From: Haliclona indistincta
Taxonomy: Eukaryota; Porifera; Demospongiae; Haplosclerida; Chalinidae
Length of the DNA: 64,000 nucleotides
Direction: 5' to 3'
Assembly: GCA_964017065.1 (NCBI GenBank)
Contig: OZ024788.1
Coordinates: 5,472,887 to 5,536,886 of the forward strand
Below are positions 12,996 to 33,297 of this stretch, piece after piece (the stretch's first letter is position 1; every line of letters starts with the position of its first letter). Below the pieces are notes generated by a model. That model saw only the letters and a list, made by a program, of their open reading frames with translations, did not search any database and was not told the DNA's origin. The translations under genes and the position numbers were made by a program.

Positions 12996-15584
12996 CTGAT
13001 AAGTAAACCATAAATATATATCTACACTAGTTTCTACTGCATGACTAACACACACACACACATAGTAAAAAATTGTGTGCACAATACTGTAGTAAACTGG
13101 ATACTATTTCAGAAATACGATTGAATGTTTCCTAGCTATCATGGCCCTACACAGCCAGCTTCCTATGGTTTTGTAGAAAAAATTTGTATACTATTTAATA
13201 TGACTTACAATTAATTGGACACTAGCTACTTAGCTTTGTGTTAATATGCAAGTGCTATCATCTTAATTTTCATCACTTTGCGGGTATTTAATATACTTTA
13301 CTGGCATACAGTCAAAATTAATGGAAAAAGATTCATGTACTTGAGTCCAAAGTCGAACCAGTGCAGCCTGAATGTAATATGCTCACGCAGCTATTGCTAT
13401 TCATCAATTTGCTGGTATAGAGATGTTTCCTGCGTGAGCATAAAAAGGATGACACAAAAATGCACAGAAAGATATACGGGTATTCGGCCCTGTTAGTTGG
13501 CAAAAGGATGGTCTGTTCTATTGCCTTTATCTTTATTTGGTTCTTCGAGGCCTTACTTGGTATCAAAAATGCATGGATAATAGCGCTTCCAATTACAGTA
13601 TGTTAATGGCCTACATGTAGCTATAGTGATCTAGGAACTTCTACTTTGTCTCGCTCGCTTTTGTCCTATATGCAAGAAAGCAAGCAAATGACAATTTTGC
13701 AGTGCTGATAATCTGCCAGCCATTATGTCGTGACAGAATATTCCGCTTCTCATTAAAATGCCCATGGAAAAACATCCCTATTACATTTTGGATTTCTCCA
13801 AAGAGTTACAATCTGTGAAACCAGCTATGACCAGGATCAGGAGCACATTGAGCCCCACAAAATGGGCAAGGAAGCATGTAATCAGAATACTAATAATGAA
13901 ATCCACGTGCGCTATCCATTTTAAGTATCTATTTTAAAAGTACACGTTGATAAGTAAATGCATGCTTATTTTGAATTTAGTATGCACTAGTTAGCAGCAT
14001 ATTTTGGAGACCGTGCAAACACTTACTCATCATGGATGATCGCCACCAAAGCATTTGCATACAAAATGTGTTTACCTGAGAGTCCAGTTTGTTCTGATTA
14101 TCTTAGTATGTGAAATATGAAGATCTGTTACTTTAATGAGTACCTCTGCTGCCTAGCACTGCTAGGACATACTGCCGGGGAGCTGGTTACCACTATTCTT
14201 CATCAAAAACTATATTAGCAAGGTGAGTGGACATGTACACGCTCAGTGTACTACATGTAGTTACAGCGCCTTCATCTTTATTTGGACCATCAAGTCCTTA
14301 TTTTAGTAAGTTTAGTATCATATTTCGCAATTACTTTTGCCTGTAACAAGTTCAGTTGTAACAAAAGTTGGGAAAGATGTCCCACTTCGCATGAGATAAT
14401 GCACTCACCTTTCATTATCACGCGTACGTGATCTCAAATATTACATTCTCGACGATGATCTCGACCATTTTTATGATCAAGTGATCTTGATTACAATAAG
14501 ACACAGTGGCTTACAATGTGTTGCGTCAATGCAATGCAGATACAAGACTGCATTATCATTTCCAGTCACAAATGCAAGCCACTGCATCCTAGCCTTGTTG
14601 CGTTTTTCCTTATACAGTATATGTCGAGAGTGTGATGCAAATAGTATTACTTAACTCTCGGCTAGTTAGTAAACATAAGACACATGTGACTACGAAGTCA
14701 AGTTACTTTTGCAGCAACACAACTCAACCTACAACCATACAAATAAGTGACACACAAGGAGTGAACCCTCCTACATTGAGATTGCTACAGTACTGACAAT
14801 CACTCAAAAACAAGATCTAACCGACAAATAACCTTGACTGACTGCTAACTGAAAAAAAGACGAATTCCGAGTAGAGGTATTCTGGAGAGGTTCAGGATTT
14901 AGCTTTGATACCTGTAGCACACAAATAATAAATACATTGTACTTAAAGACAGCAACTATTAATTTTAAACACTCATAGTTCGTGTGCACATTGACTAAAG
15001 AAGAGAGCATTAAATATTTAATGGTGAAGTCCAGCTTGCTAAATTAGCATAAGAAAATTTTAAATCACATCTCCAATACATCTCATATTACACCTACACA
15101 TTCAATACACACTCCTGTATCATGCTTTACACAGCAAAACTGAACCAATAACAGACTGCTTGTGCGTTTTGTTGCAAAAAATATTTATCGGAGAGTTTTA
15201 AATTCCCTTCTTTGCTCCTAAAACAAAAGTGGCAGAATATTTTTAATGGATGACACTACCTGCATACTGGAACACAATTTCTACTACCAACCATACCGTT
15301 AGCTAAGTTAGATTGCAGCAGAATTTAATGCATGATCATGAAATATAAATCCTTCGAGTTCAAGGCCCTGAGGTAAGATCATCTGCAGTGATAGAAACCA
15401 GGTAGTGAGAGATAAGTCTCTTTCCGATGGTTCTGACGAAACTTACTGTCTTTCACGTCTGCTGTACATGTACTTCGAAGTTCGACGTGTACACTCTGCA
15501 GGCTCGAGCTCTGGCTGCATGCTACAACGCCTACAAGCACGTGGAAACTAAGCCACGCCTACCAGCACGTGTGGTGTCTGAAGG
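12996..15584. other. intergenic region without recognised gene
   Basis: About 2.6 kb between the RNF213-like stop codon and the Twinkle start. Only short open frames without splice or family support are seen. A 13-bp inverted repeat (TATGCTCACGCAG, 13378-13390 and 13430-13442) and an ACAC run near 13045 are the only small structures noted. The promoter of the Twinkle gene should lie at its right end, but I see no clear TATA box. Confidence 0.5.
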
Positions 15585-23877
<8,293 letters not shown>

Positions 23878-23920
23878 GTCAGCATTTTATGTTTGATTTT
23901 GTTCATGTTGATCATAATTG

Positions 23921-25060
23921 GGGCGAGCCTGAGCGAGCCCCACATTGATTGGCGCAATGGCCCACGCGGCGGGGAATGTGTCTATCTGGCTATCTGTCAC
24001 GGGGTAGCGTTTGTCCTTTTCAATGTTCCCGAGAGCTAGGAAACGCCCTTTTTAGCACGTGCGCACATTATAATTGACGCTTTGTTTCAAACAAGCTGAT
24101 ATTACCTGGCATTCTGGCAATGATGTAGATGACTCAGGGACGACAACAACAGAGATCAGAGACACCTGAAAAGCAACAACGTACTTTTTCATGACAAGGC
24201 CGCTACCAGAAAGTCCCCCTATGAACGTGAAAGCGGACGTGAAGCGACAAAGAGAATATCAAAGGGCCTACCGGAGACGCCGGCGGAAAGCAGTAGCTGC
24301 AACAGAGCAAACAGTAACTTAGGTACGTCTAATAAGCTCGTGTGTGATAGCAGTAGAGCCTGCAGTGAGTGAGGAGACCGAGGAACCCTACTCATCACAT
24401 CTTCCAGGTACATTGTTCCCATGACGCCAAGGCAAGGAACACACTCAGCAAGAGATATTAATTTTGGAGAAAGTGCACCATATCTGAACTGATTCTATTC
24501 ACCATCAACAAACCCATTAGTGCTGTTAAATATTAACATTATAGCACAAAAATCTGTGGTGAAACTGGTGTTCACATAATACAGACTTATCTACTAAAAT
24601 CTGGACTCACAACATAACCTGGTGCAAATAATAATTGCCGAGCGCCTTAGCGCGAGGCATGTAATCGCGGAGTACTGTGTCGAAATTGTATGTTTTTATA
24701 TATGTATATATATATATATGTCACGCTTAGGAATGCAATCAGTCCATATGGCGAGGCCCATACTGTAGTATTGTATGCGAGGGCCATGAGGGCAACAATT
24801 GCAAAGCCCCGGGATTGCACGTTCTTTCATAACTACTCGACTTTCTTTCATAACTCGACTACAAAATGGACGATTCGCCTTCCCATCTCGCTTTCCATGC
24901 ACCGCCCTCATCAGCGATACTGTGACTGATGCTGCAGCAAGAACCAGGGCTTTGGTGCGAGAGGGGAAGCGCAGACAGCGTGAACTTGAAGTGAGACACC
25001 ACTGCTACTCGGTAAAAGCATAATCCCGCGCTGTATTTACTCTCCATTTATACAATTAAT
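23921..25060. other. repeat-rich stretch after the last Twinkle exon
   Basis: This starts with a small GGGGCGAGCC/GAGCGAGCCCC palindrome and includes a (TA)n run near 24690-24720. No reading frame resembles the missing Twinkle C-terminus. A short frame near 24222-24320 (Arg-rich, QREYQRAYRRRRRK) is not supported by any family. Confidence 0.4.
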
Positions 25061-25062
25061 AG

Positions 25063-25820
25063 AGTAACACGGGGCTATTTCGTGACGGGGCTATTTCGCG
25101 TCACATACAAATCAATTGAGGAAGCCAAACTTACTTACGGAATAGCCCCGCTTGACTTTCTTCGCACTTTCCGTCGTAACATTCGATAGCAACGATTGTG
25201 AATGTCGAGCCTGGTACTGCTAACATAAGAATAGATTCCTCTATACACTGGTACCAGACTCGTTGACCAATAGAAAGCGCTTGCGAGAAAAATAAGCGGG
25301 GGAAAAAAACAATAATCGTTAACAAAACGCTGAGATTTGCGTTTTTTTGCTGTTTTTGTGCGCTTTTTAGCTGGTTTTGGCAGTTTTGTTGCAGACAAGG
25401 TAAGTATTCACTCATTTAAATAGTATGGTAACAAAAAATAAGTCAAATCAAGAACAGGAAGCTTTGAGGTGCAGTATGGTACGTGCAGATGAAAGTCTCG
25501 TACTGTAACTCTTCCACCGTCCAGCCAATATAACCACAGCATTCTGATATCTGCGAGGCAGAATTAAGAGTATAACAATCAACAGTACTAGTGATCTGCA
25601 TCATGCATGTGTGCACTTGTACTTACAGCTTTATCCATGATGTAATCCGTCTCGAAATAGCCCCGGTGGTGTCGAAATAGCCCCAAGACGGTCGAGTGAA
25701 AAAACGGCTTGCTGTCCAATATTCTAATTTGGATCCTGGGTACGCGAAAAGAGTTAGCAGCCAGGTAAAGTCGAACGAACGCTCTAACGCCAAAACGTCA
25801 CGAAATAGCCCCGAGTTACT
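25063..25820. mobile_element. inverted-repeat element with GGGGCTATTTCG ends
   Basis: The left end AGTAACACGGGGCTATTTCG and the right end (complement AGTAACTCGGGGCTATTTCG) form terminal inverted repeats. The GGGGCTATTTCG motif recurs internally on both sides (25084-25101, 25656-25683). No transposase is visible. It lies just left of the assembly gap. Confidence 0.7.
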
Positions 25821-26000
25821 TTAGAGCAAACAGACTTTCACACCTTCGAATTCGTGAAAGGGCATAACAAAAGACTGTCTACAGAAACTGAAGAACAAGT
25901 TATGATTCTTGACTCAATGCTAAGACATTTCATGCTTATGACTCCTCCTTTTTCCCGGACACTGTTAAACTGTGGAACCTGCTGATCATGAGATTGTCCC

Positions 26001-26200
26001 NNNNNNNNNNNNNNNNNNNNNNNNNNNNNNNNNNNNNNNNNNNNNNNNNNNNNNNNNNNNNNNNNNNNNNNNNNNNNNNNNNNNNNNNNNNNNNNNNNNN
26101 NNNNNNNNNNNNNNNNNNNNNNNNNNNNNNNNNNNNNNNNNNNNNNNNNNNNNNNNNNNNNNNNNNNNNNNNNNNNNNNNNNNNNNNNNNNNNNNNNNNN
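26001..26200. other. assembly gap (200 N)
   Basis: A run of exactly 200 undetermined bases; its true length is unknown. Reading frames across it are meaningless. It could hide more sequence than 200 bp. Confidence 1.
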
Positions 26201-26284
26201 TGTTGTGATAATTCCTTCCTCCTCCTGCTCCTGTATGAGAGGGACAACACACACTCACAATAATGTACTAGTCACAACTCACCA

Positions 26285-29200
26285 TCAGTTGCTGTGGATC
26301 CTGTCAGCTGTCTCATGCTCTCCCATTAGCTTCAGTGCAGCTCTTAACACACTCCACGAAGGGACTCCCTTCTGTGAGACATTGTCCTGTTGCTGCAGCC
26401 ATGCTGAGAGCATATATATCTTGCAGTTGTCTATCCTGCCTCGCTGCTCATCATAAATTTTCTCCAGTGTTGATAGCAGTAGACCTAGTTGTAGTCCAAG
26501 ATTCTTCCAGTTGACGATATCATGGATCACATTCAACACATCACATAGTTCATTCTCAGCTGTATAAAGTGAGTACATAATAACAGAGTACCACTACTGT
26601 CACGACTTGTGTACATGTGTGTGACTCACTGAGGGTAGTACTATCACTACTAGTAGCTGTGAGTGATAGATCTTCACTTGGTAGATCCTCCTCCTTTAGC
26701 TCACCCACCTCCTGCAGTACACACACAGAAATGCATCATCACACAGCTACACTGCAGCTCACCAGAGGGTTCTTGCCGCCAAAGATACTCAACCCATCCA
26801 TTAGCTCTCGAAGTTCTTTGTACAGTTGTGGAGTGGATTTGTTGAAGCGTTTTCGTATCTCTCGTAGGAGTGCCTCTGGAACAGGCTGGTCGGCCATGTT
26901 GGGGTTGAACAACTGACAGACGTAACGTGGACCCAGCTCAGCAATCAGGTGGTATGGCTCGAGTGGAAGAGATGAGGTCTCTAGACTGCCACGACCATCT
27001 TTATAACTGAGGACAATCGGTTTACGACAAAGAATCGAGCGAGCAACATTGTACGTGTCGAAAAGGCTTGTGTCGGGAAGATCATTCAAGGGATACTGAC
27101 GAACCAGATCGGGTGAAATGAGGTACTCACGAACCTCCACACTTGGACAGTGAACTTGCTGGAGGTGACGAATGAGACCAATCAGAGAACTACGAAGCTT
27201 GCCACACTCTACCGGGCGTCTAGTATTGCACGTCATAGCCACAAGCACCTGTCTGTTGTTGTCAAGGAGCTCAATGACTGTTGTGATGTCATAGTCGTCT
27301 CGCCAGGAGATGCCGTTCCTCCAGATTGTACACATGCGCTGGAGACCACTCACACAAGAGGAAGGACTGTAGCGACTGGCTAGAGGAAACGTGTAGGCTA
27401 CTGAGAGAACAAGCATGTGAAGGAAACGAGAGCTCAAGAATTGGTGCTCATCTACACAGCATAAACACCATCCAAACTCTAGTGTGGCCTGTTGCTGGAT
27501 GAGGTCGTCTGGTCGCTCAGACTCAACAAGACCAGGAAAGAACAAGAGATCAGCTGTGCCGCCGGCGGACTGAGAGCCTGGTGCAGTGGTCTGTAGGTTA
27601 GTATACTCAAGCACAGAGGGATCTACTGGTCGACAGAAATCCAGTGATTCCAGAAACCCCACCAGCATTTCCTGATCATAGTTAGAAAACACCTTACGAA
27701 GAGTAGAGACAGGAACTATGCCAGTGTTGCTGGCAAGAACGCGATGCTCTTTGAAATGACGAGGAGCAAACAGAACTCCATTGATCTCATTAAGAAGAGA
27801 CTCAGTCTTCACCACAATCCAGCTGGATCGAGGAGAGTGATTGAGGAACAGAATGAGACCTTTGTCACTAAGAGTTGTTAGGAGCTCAGTCAGAACAGAC
27901 TGGTCATTTGGGAGAGAGGAATCGTTCTCTTTAGTAATGGCAGAGGTCAGGTATTGCAATGAGCAGCCTACCATATCTAGCTTTGTGCGTAGGAAGGCGT
28001 ACAACACGTGACAGTAGTAGCTAATGACAGGCTGACTGGTGTTGATGGCACTCTGGCTGTTGGTGAGCATGGATACCAATCCACGTGAAGCAACAGTGTC
28101 ACCTAGTTGACGACAGTCCATGCTAAGGTAACCGGCAAACTCCTGCTGCTTTATTCTTCTAGCTGCCATTGCTTGTATTAGTGAGCTCTTTTCTTTCTCT
28201 TTGTCTGATGCGGACTCGATAAGATCTGAATGACTACCTATGATTGCCACATGTGATCTTATAGCTACACTACAGCAAGCATTGTTGATGAAGCTTAGCC
28301 AGTAATGGAGTGACTGACAGATACTCTCGTTGCTCTTACTCAGGTCTACTAGACACAGAAACATAACTGCTGACTTCTGCATCACATGCTCCAGTACGGC
28401 AGCATGACTGGAGTAGTATTCTTGCTGACCGGCAAAGTCATACACGACAAAGTTACCTAGTTCGCTCTGGATGTGGTGTGGAACGATCCCTGCTGTGAAG
28501 CATTGAACATCAGCGACACACTCTATAGCTGTGGAACTATGTGTAGCTAGGCGGACGATGAGTTCAGATAAGGAAGTTTTACCAGCTCCACTGTCTCCTG
28601 TGAGGATCAGTTTAGTGAATGTGTGTACTGGGTAGGCTGTGCTGCACTCTACGAATGGTTCAAATAACTTGATGATTTCGAATTTTTTAGCAACTTGCAT
28701 TGAAGTGCGTCCAAACTTGTCTTTTGCCAGTGGATTTATTCGTCCAGTTGAAAGCAGATATTGTACAGTGTTGGTATCTAGATATGTACAAGCATAGTGA
28801 AGTGGTGTCCTGCCATAACTATCCACACATGATGGATCACAGTGTGCCTTATTTATAAGATACTGTACAACGTTAACATGTCCAGTAATACTAGCAATGT
28901 GAACTAGTGTCCAGCCATCATTAGTCACACATGATGGATCACAGTGTGCCTTATCAATAAGATACTCAATAAAGTCAACATGTCCATGACTACTAGCAAA
29001 GTGAAGTGGTGTCCAGCCATCACGATCCACACATGACGGATCACAGTGTGCCTCGTTGATAAGGTACTGAATTATGTTCATCTGACCATTACGACAAGCA
29101 AGATGAAGTGGTGTCTCGCCCAAAAAGTTGCATAATAGTGGTAGACTGCCCATTCGTTCAAGGAAATACTTGGTTACCTCCAGATGACCTTCGGACGCGG

Positions 29201-29474
29201 CATAGTGCAGCGGAATGTGTTGGTAGTCGTCTTTGCAATCAATGGAGCAGCCATGCACAGACACTAGCTCAGTAACCACATCTATCCAGCCCCAGTAAGC
29301 AGCTAGATGGAGTAGAGAGACTGTAACCTTGCCACCAACAAGCCAGTCAATTCGAAACGTTGTTGTGATGGTAGCTGGCTGTGATATGCGAGATGGTACT
29401 AGTAGTTGCCTCGCCACGAGCTTATTCCCTTCCTTGAATGCGTTCAAACAGATCTCTTGATCCTTGTCAGCCAT
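26285..29474 (-). CDS. ankyrin-Roc-COR-Death domain protein (ROCO family)
   Basis: Three exons: 29474-26763, 26711-26630 and 26559-26285 (GT/AG, phases 0 and 1), 1,022 residues. Order: ankyrin repeats (about residues 50-265, repeated GWTPLHFASSHGHVDFIEYL pattern); a Ras-like Roc GTPase with P-loop GDSGAGKT (293-300) and G3 DFAGQQEY (346-353); a COR region (about 480-760); a linker rich in charged residues; and a Death domain made by the last exon (about 932-1022). The G4 position reads GSHSD instead of the usual TKxD, so guanine specificity may be unusual. There are no LRR or kinase domains, so it is not an LRRK orthologue. By analogy with DAPK1 and MASL/MFHAS it probably links GTPase switching to Death-domain signalling in the cytosol. 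Start chosen at MADKDQEI, the first in-frame ATG. Confidence 0.9.
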
Positions 29475-29508
29475 CTACTCCAAACGTGAACGGAGAAACA
29501 CGGAACTA

Positions 29509-30006
29509 CAGTACGTATCGGTTATAGCGTGACCGCGAGTAACGATTTATCTGTTATAGCGATGAAATCACGAATAATCAAAAGCAAAACGTTACCTCGC
29601 CATACAAATTGTATCGGGTATAGCGATCTCGGCTATAGCGATAAACCTGTTATAACGATAGGAAGACGCGAGGCAAAACGTGCAAAACTGTATAAAAGAT
29701 GATCGCTTATAGCGATTTCCGACCACGCCCATGTAGGCGTTTCGATTATTGCAGTGCGCGCGTGCGTGCACGCAGCCTGAGCCTGAGCCATGATATTCTT
29801 AGGCGCTTGGTAGAACTTTCTGCACTAGCTAGCTGCTGAGCTGCAGTATCAGAGCTAGTTCAAATAGCTGCAGTGCCCGCGCGCGCCTAAGTTACGTAAT
29901 TATTAATAGTAAATGAATATTAATTAGTATCGAGCATAACGATATACTGCTTATAACGATAGAATCACCGAAAATCAAAGACCCACGCTATAACCGATAC
30001 GTACTG
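29509..30006. mobile_element. TA-flanked MITE with CAGTACGTATCGGTTATAGC ends
   Basis: Perfect terminal inverted repeats (CAGTACGTATCGGTTATAGC and complement) are flanked by TA at 29507-29508 and 30007-30008. GTTATAGCGAT-like motifs recur many times inside, in both orientations. It begins 34 bp upstream of the ROCO start codon, so it must overlap that gene's 5' UTR or promoter. Probably Tc1/mariner/pogo type and non-autonomous. Confidence 0.88.
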
Positions 30007-30028
30007 TAGTTCTATTTTGTTGTGAGCC

Positions 30029-30600
30029 ATGGTAACACGATTGACTACATACAGCTAGTTCAGCTAGTTGCTGTTGACTGACACCTTACGTGCATTCAGC
30101 TTGTGACAAACTATTGTTCTTATGTACAGCCACTGATGTAGGGATCTATGGTCTGTTAGCAAGTCAATCGTGTTACCATTCCCAGGCGCGTGTCCACGAT
30201 GGCTCCGGGTGCTCTAGCACCCCCCTCAGCATTGAATTTTTAAATTATTCATTGCATTAAAGTACACTGTGGCTATAAATGTGTTATTACAACAAACTTA
30301 GCAGCTGCCAATATCCCATTCTAAGGTAGTTTAGGCTGTTTTCCATTAGTTTCAGCGAAGATATCCAGTGCGCCATGATAATAATGACGCAATGTGATGA
30401 ATATCATGAATATTAATTAGATTTTTCGGGCGCGCTTCGCGCGCGCACCTATCTTTCCTCATTTCTGGACACGCGCCTGATTCCATGCTTGTTCCTTGTT
30501 AGTTTACATTGTGGACCAGTGGTAGACTTCACAATCCTACATCCTTTTGATTTCGATAGAAATCTTTTCAATTTCTTGTTTGTGTCCTTTTTCAGTGAAG
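30029..30600. repeat. foldback family B copy with internal deletion and nested insertion
   Basis: The left arm is reduced to the GGTAACACGATTGACT stretch; the centre (CAGCTAGTTCAGCTAGTTGC) and the right arm (ATGTAGGGATCTATGGTCTG to ACATCCTTTTGATTTCGAT) follow. It is interrupted by the element at 30183-30479. Related copies are at 39930-41220, 49155-49670 and 53828-53960. Confidence 0.75.
30183..30479. mobile_element. MITE with CAGGCGCGTGTCCA ends and 5-bp duplication
   Basis: Terminal inverted repeats CAGGCGCGTGTCCA and complement are flanked by ATTCC on both sides (30178-30182, 30480-30484). Uninterrupted copies of the host repeat in this window read ...CATTCCGTGC or ...ATTCCATGC there, confirming the insertion. 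Interior is AT-rich with a GCGCGC stretch near the right end. Confidence 0.85.
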
Positions 30601-31088
30601 TGCAGTTCAATAACATGAAATGTTTTTACTCATAAAAACTAAACGATAGGTTTTATAGCAGTCAAACTTGGTGAGAAGGCTGATACATCCTTCTAGAGTA
30701 AGTGTGCTTAGTCTAAACTGCAAGCTTTACTTGATCTCAAAGATACAAATGGCCAAGTGGCAGTTGTCGGAAACACCCAATTAGCTTTTATTTTTAGACC
30801 ATAAAATCTGGGCCGTGACTATTCGCTGGACTGGACTACTGGACTGGAATACTGGACTGGACTACTGGACTCCAATTTTTGTATCTAGAATTCAATTTTT
30901 ACGGGTCCTCGTTTAATGAATATTAATGAGCAAACTTATTTTGTCACACAGAAAGTACCAGACAGCACAGAACTTGCTTCATAGCATGTGACGGTCTCTA
31001 TACATGCATAGTCAGGCCTGAGGGACTCTATCTGCAATGGACGAAGTGCGTGCATCGTGTAGCAGCTCAATCATAGCTCACACATCAC
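30601..31088. other. spacer, no gene recognised
   Basis: It includes a short direct repeat of ACTGGACTGGAATACTGG type at 30825-30870 (GGACTGGACTACT units). Nothing else is recognised. Confidence 0.5.
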
Positions 31089-31655
31089 CAGTCGGATCGC
31101 CAATGGACCGGAAGTAAATCAAACGCGTACAATTTTATTTGCAACGCGGGATTTGTTTTACCAGCGCAACAGAATGAGCTCATTATATATTCACATACCT
31201 ATATTTCCAGTTTGCTTAATATTTGCTGCTCTCTTTTTTCTCTACAGTTTGGCAGATGCATATTCTTTGTACTCAAGTAGTGAAAGCTTGTAATTCCAAA
31301 CAAAAACCAAGCCAGACCTTCGTTTATTGACCGAGGTGACGAGTGCGGTGACTGTACAAAACTCGTCCGAAAAGTATTTTGGGATAATCGATTTTGTCTG
31401 TAATCTTTCATAGTGATAGTGCATACATTGAAGTACATTGTAATCAAAATTTGAAGTTGTCTTGTGTTTTTGACTTCGCATAATATCACTTTATAGTACA
31501 ATTATTAATGTAGTACAATAGTACATGCGTTCATACAGCAGCTGGTGCACTGCCATGCTGTAAGCGTTTTTCTCCTTGGGTGAACTAAAAACTGGTAAGT
31601 CATACTAAATTTAAATGATTCAGCAATTATATATAATATATAATAGTTACAGTAA

Positions 31656-32222
31656 ATGAAAAGACGGACAAAGCAGCAATTGGAATTTCAACAGTGTTCA
31701 CTGTGCAGTGGACACCACACTCATTTTTCTCTACCAGATCAATGGAAGGATGACCAGGCTCGTACATACGTACTAGAAATAGTTAGTCCTGGATCACAGA
31801 TATGTCGTCTGTGTAGAGATGACATCAAAAAGGTATTGAATAATTCGACACACACTCCTAGGTGGGAAAGAATCAAAACAAGTAAAAACAGCAACCCACA
31901 AAAATGTTATGTGCGCGACTGTGCGGATACTACATTTGTATCTGGCACATTAGGCACAACAGAACAGATGGCAAGTGCATTTGCAAAGACAGGTATAGCA
32001 TACGAACGCAATATACCCATACCGACACCACTTTGCCAGCATCACTATCACATTTTCGCGATGCATCACCAGCGAAGGTGTACCACTTGTGGTACATGGT
32101 TGAGATACAGTGGACACCGTCCATGCCCAAAGCCTGAAATTGTACAGGAGCAATACACTGGCTTTGAAAGTCAGATAGAACCACACAATCGAGTTTGTAT
32201 GACTTGCTATGACACACAATAA
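31656..32222 (+). CDS. Cys-rich zinc-binding N-terminal fragment of a transposon protein
   Basis: 188 residues with many CxxC and CxxH pairs (for example CSLCSGHH, CRLCRDDI, CTTCGTWLR, CMTCYDTQ), suggesting two or more zinc-binding modules. The frame stops at 32220 but coding-like sequence continues in the same and neighbouring frames to about 32400, so this is the intact 5' part of a broken gene. It lies inside the inverted repeats of 31089-33297. Function unknown; DNA or chromatin binding is a guess from composition. Confidence 0.55.
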   Translation: MKRRTKQQLEFQQCSLCSGHHTHFSLPDQWKDDQARTYVLEIVSPGSQICRLCRDDIKKVLNNSTHTPRWERIKTSKNSNPQKCYVRDCADTTFVSGTLGTTEQMASAFAKTGIAYERNIPIPTPLCQHHYHIFAMHHQRRCTTCGTWLRYSGHRPCPKPEIVQEQYTGFESQIEPHNRVCMTCYDTQ

Positions 32223-32780
32223 TTAGTGATACTTCAAGTATCCAAACCAAAAAGCATGGACAGTGACCTAAGAGAACTGCTAGATGAAATTGCTCTAAAA
32301 GTGAAACCATGCAGCTGAGCAAATTTCAAACAATGAAGAGATTGTTAGCTTGGCAATAACAAAAACAATCCTAATAGTTGGCAAGCTACTTCTCGATAAG
32401 TAAGCTATTTTACTTAGTAGTAGTACTTTACTAAGCATTGTCTGGTATAGTCCAGAGAACCAGGCAGACATCGGGTGAGTCTACTCACCCGAGGTTGTAA
32501 ATGTACAACTGGGTGCCGTACAACTGGAATTAAGGTGTGGGTGTAACAAAAACAAGAGACAATGCTCTGAGGGTTGCCAGTGTAAGAACTGTAGTAATTT
32601 ACCTTCGCAAAGTCAAACTCATGATTTAACACAACTAGAGAAATTGCGCTGGAGGAAGAGAGCAGATCAGATGACGAAATTGAAGAACTAATGGAATGGA
32701 TATTTGGGACAAAAGAACTTGAGAACAGTGTTGGATATGATGAAGATTCTGAAGAAGATAGCCAGGAAGACAGAGATTAG
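32223..32780 (+). pseudogene. broken C-terminal remnant with CXC motif and acidic tail
   Basis: One frame has CKCTTGCRTTG, a second has RCGCNKNKRQCSEGCQCKNC, and a third gives an acidic stretch ending EEDSQEDRD and a stop at 32778-32780. Together they look like one CXC/tesmin-like cysteine-rich domain plus tail, split by at least two frameshifts. The central part expected between this and the Cys-rich fragment is absent. Confidence 0.55.
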
Positions 32781-33297
32781 TAGTGCATAATGAATTTACA
32801 TTAATTTTGTTCATGTATAACACACACAATAACAACAACATGATTATTAAGTCAATATTGCAATTAAGTCAATATTGCATACAAAATGCGTCCGAATATC
32901 ATTTTGGGATAAAGATACCAGCATTATATTTGCTGTACTAAACTGTCACACATGCACCTACCACATATTCCAATAACAGCTTGTCCCACACTTCCCACGC
33001 GAGATGGTTGTGAATACTTTGGGAATTGACACTGGACGATGTAGAGACAACACGACGGTTGACGTACTCTAGTATACCAGTCTTGCACGAATAACCTTCT
33101 CTTGGTCTATTTACTAACACTAGAGACCATTGGCACTTGGATTTGATAGATAGCTGCGTGCTTTGCCTCTTCAAATCTCGGCCAGAGAGAGTTTTCCTAC
33201 ACTCACCAGGTAGTCGTTTTCAGCCCGCTTTCTACTGCGGAAGTTGACGTCATAGTGCAAATAAATTCACGTGATCTTACCATTGGCGATCCGACTG

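Larger units (their letters stand above)
31089..33297 (+). mobile_element. decayed DNA transposon with CAGTCGGATCGCCAATGG ends
   Basis: A perfect 18-bp inverted repeat marks 31089-31106 and 33280-33297. Between them lies a Cys-rich open frame (31656-32222), then broken coding remnants, then a CXC-type cysteine motif and an acidic tail. This looks like an internally deleted transposon that kept both ends of its protein. No clear target duplication is seen beside the repeats. The superfamily is not assigned. Confidence 0.7.

Noticed and set aside
13378..13442. 13-bp inverted repeat as an RNA hairpin gene
   Set aside because: The loop of about 39 bp and lack of flanking signals give no support for a specific RNA class.
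25838..26263. Frames across the gap
   Set aside because: They consist largely of undetermined bases.
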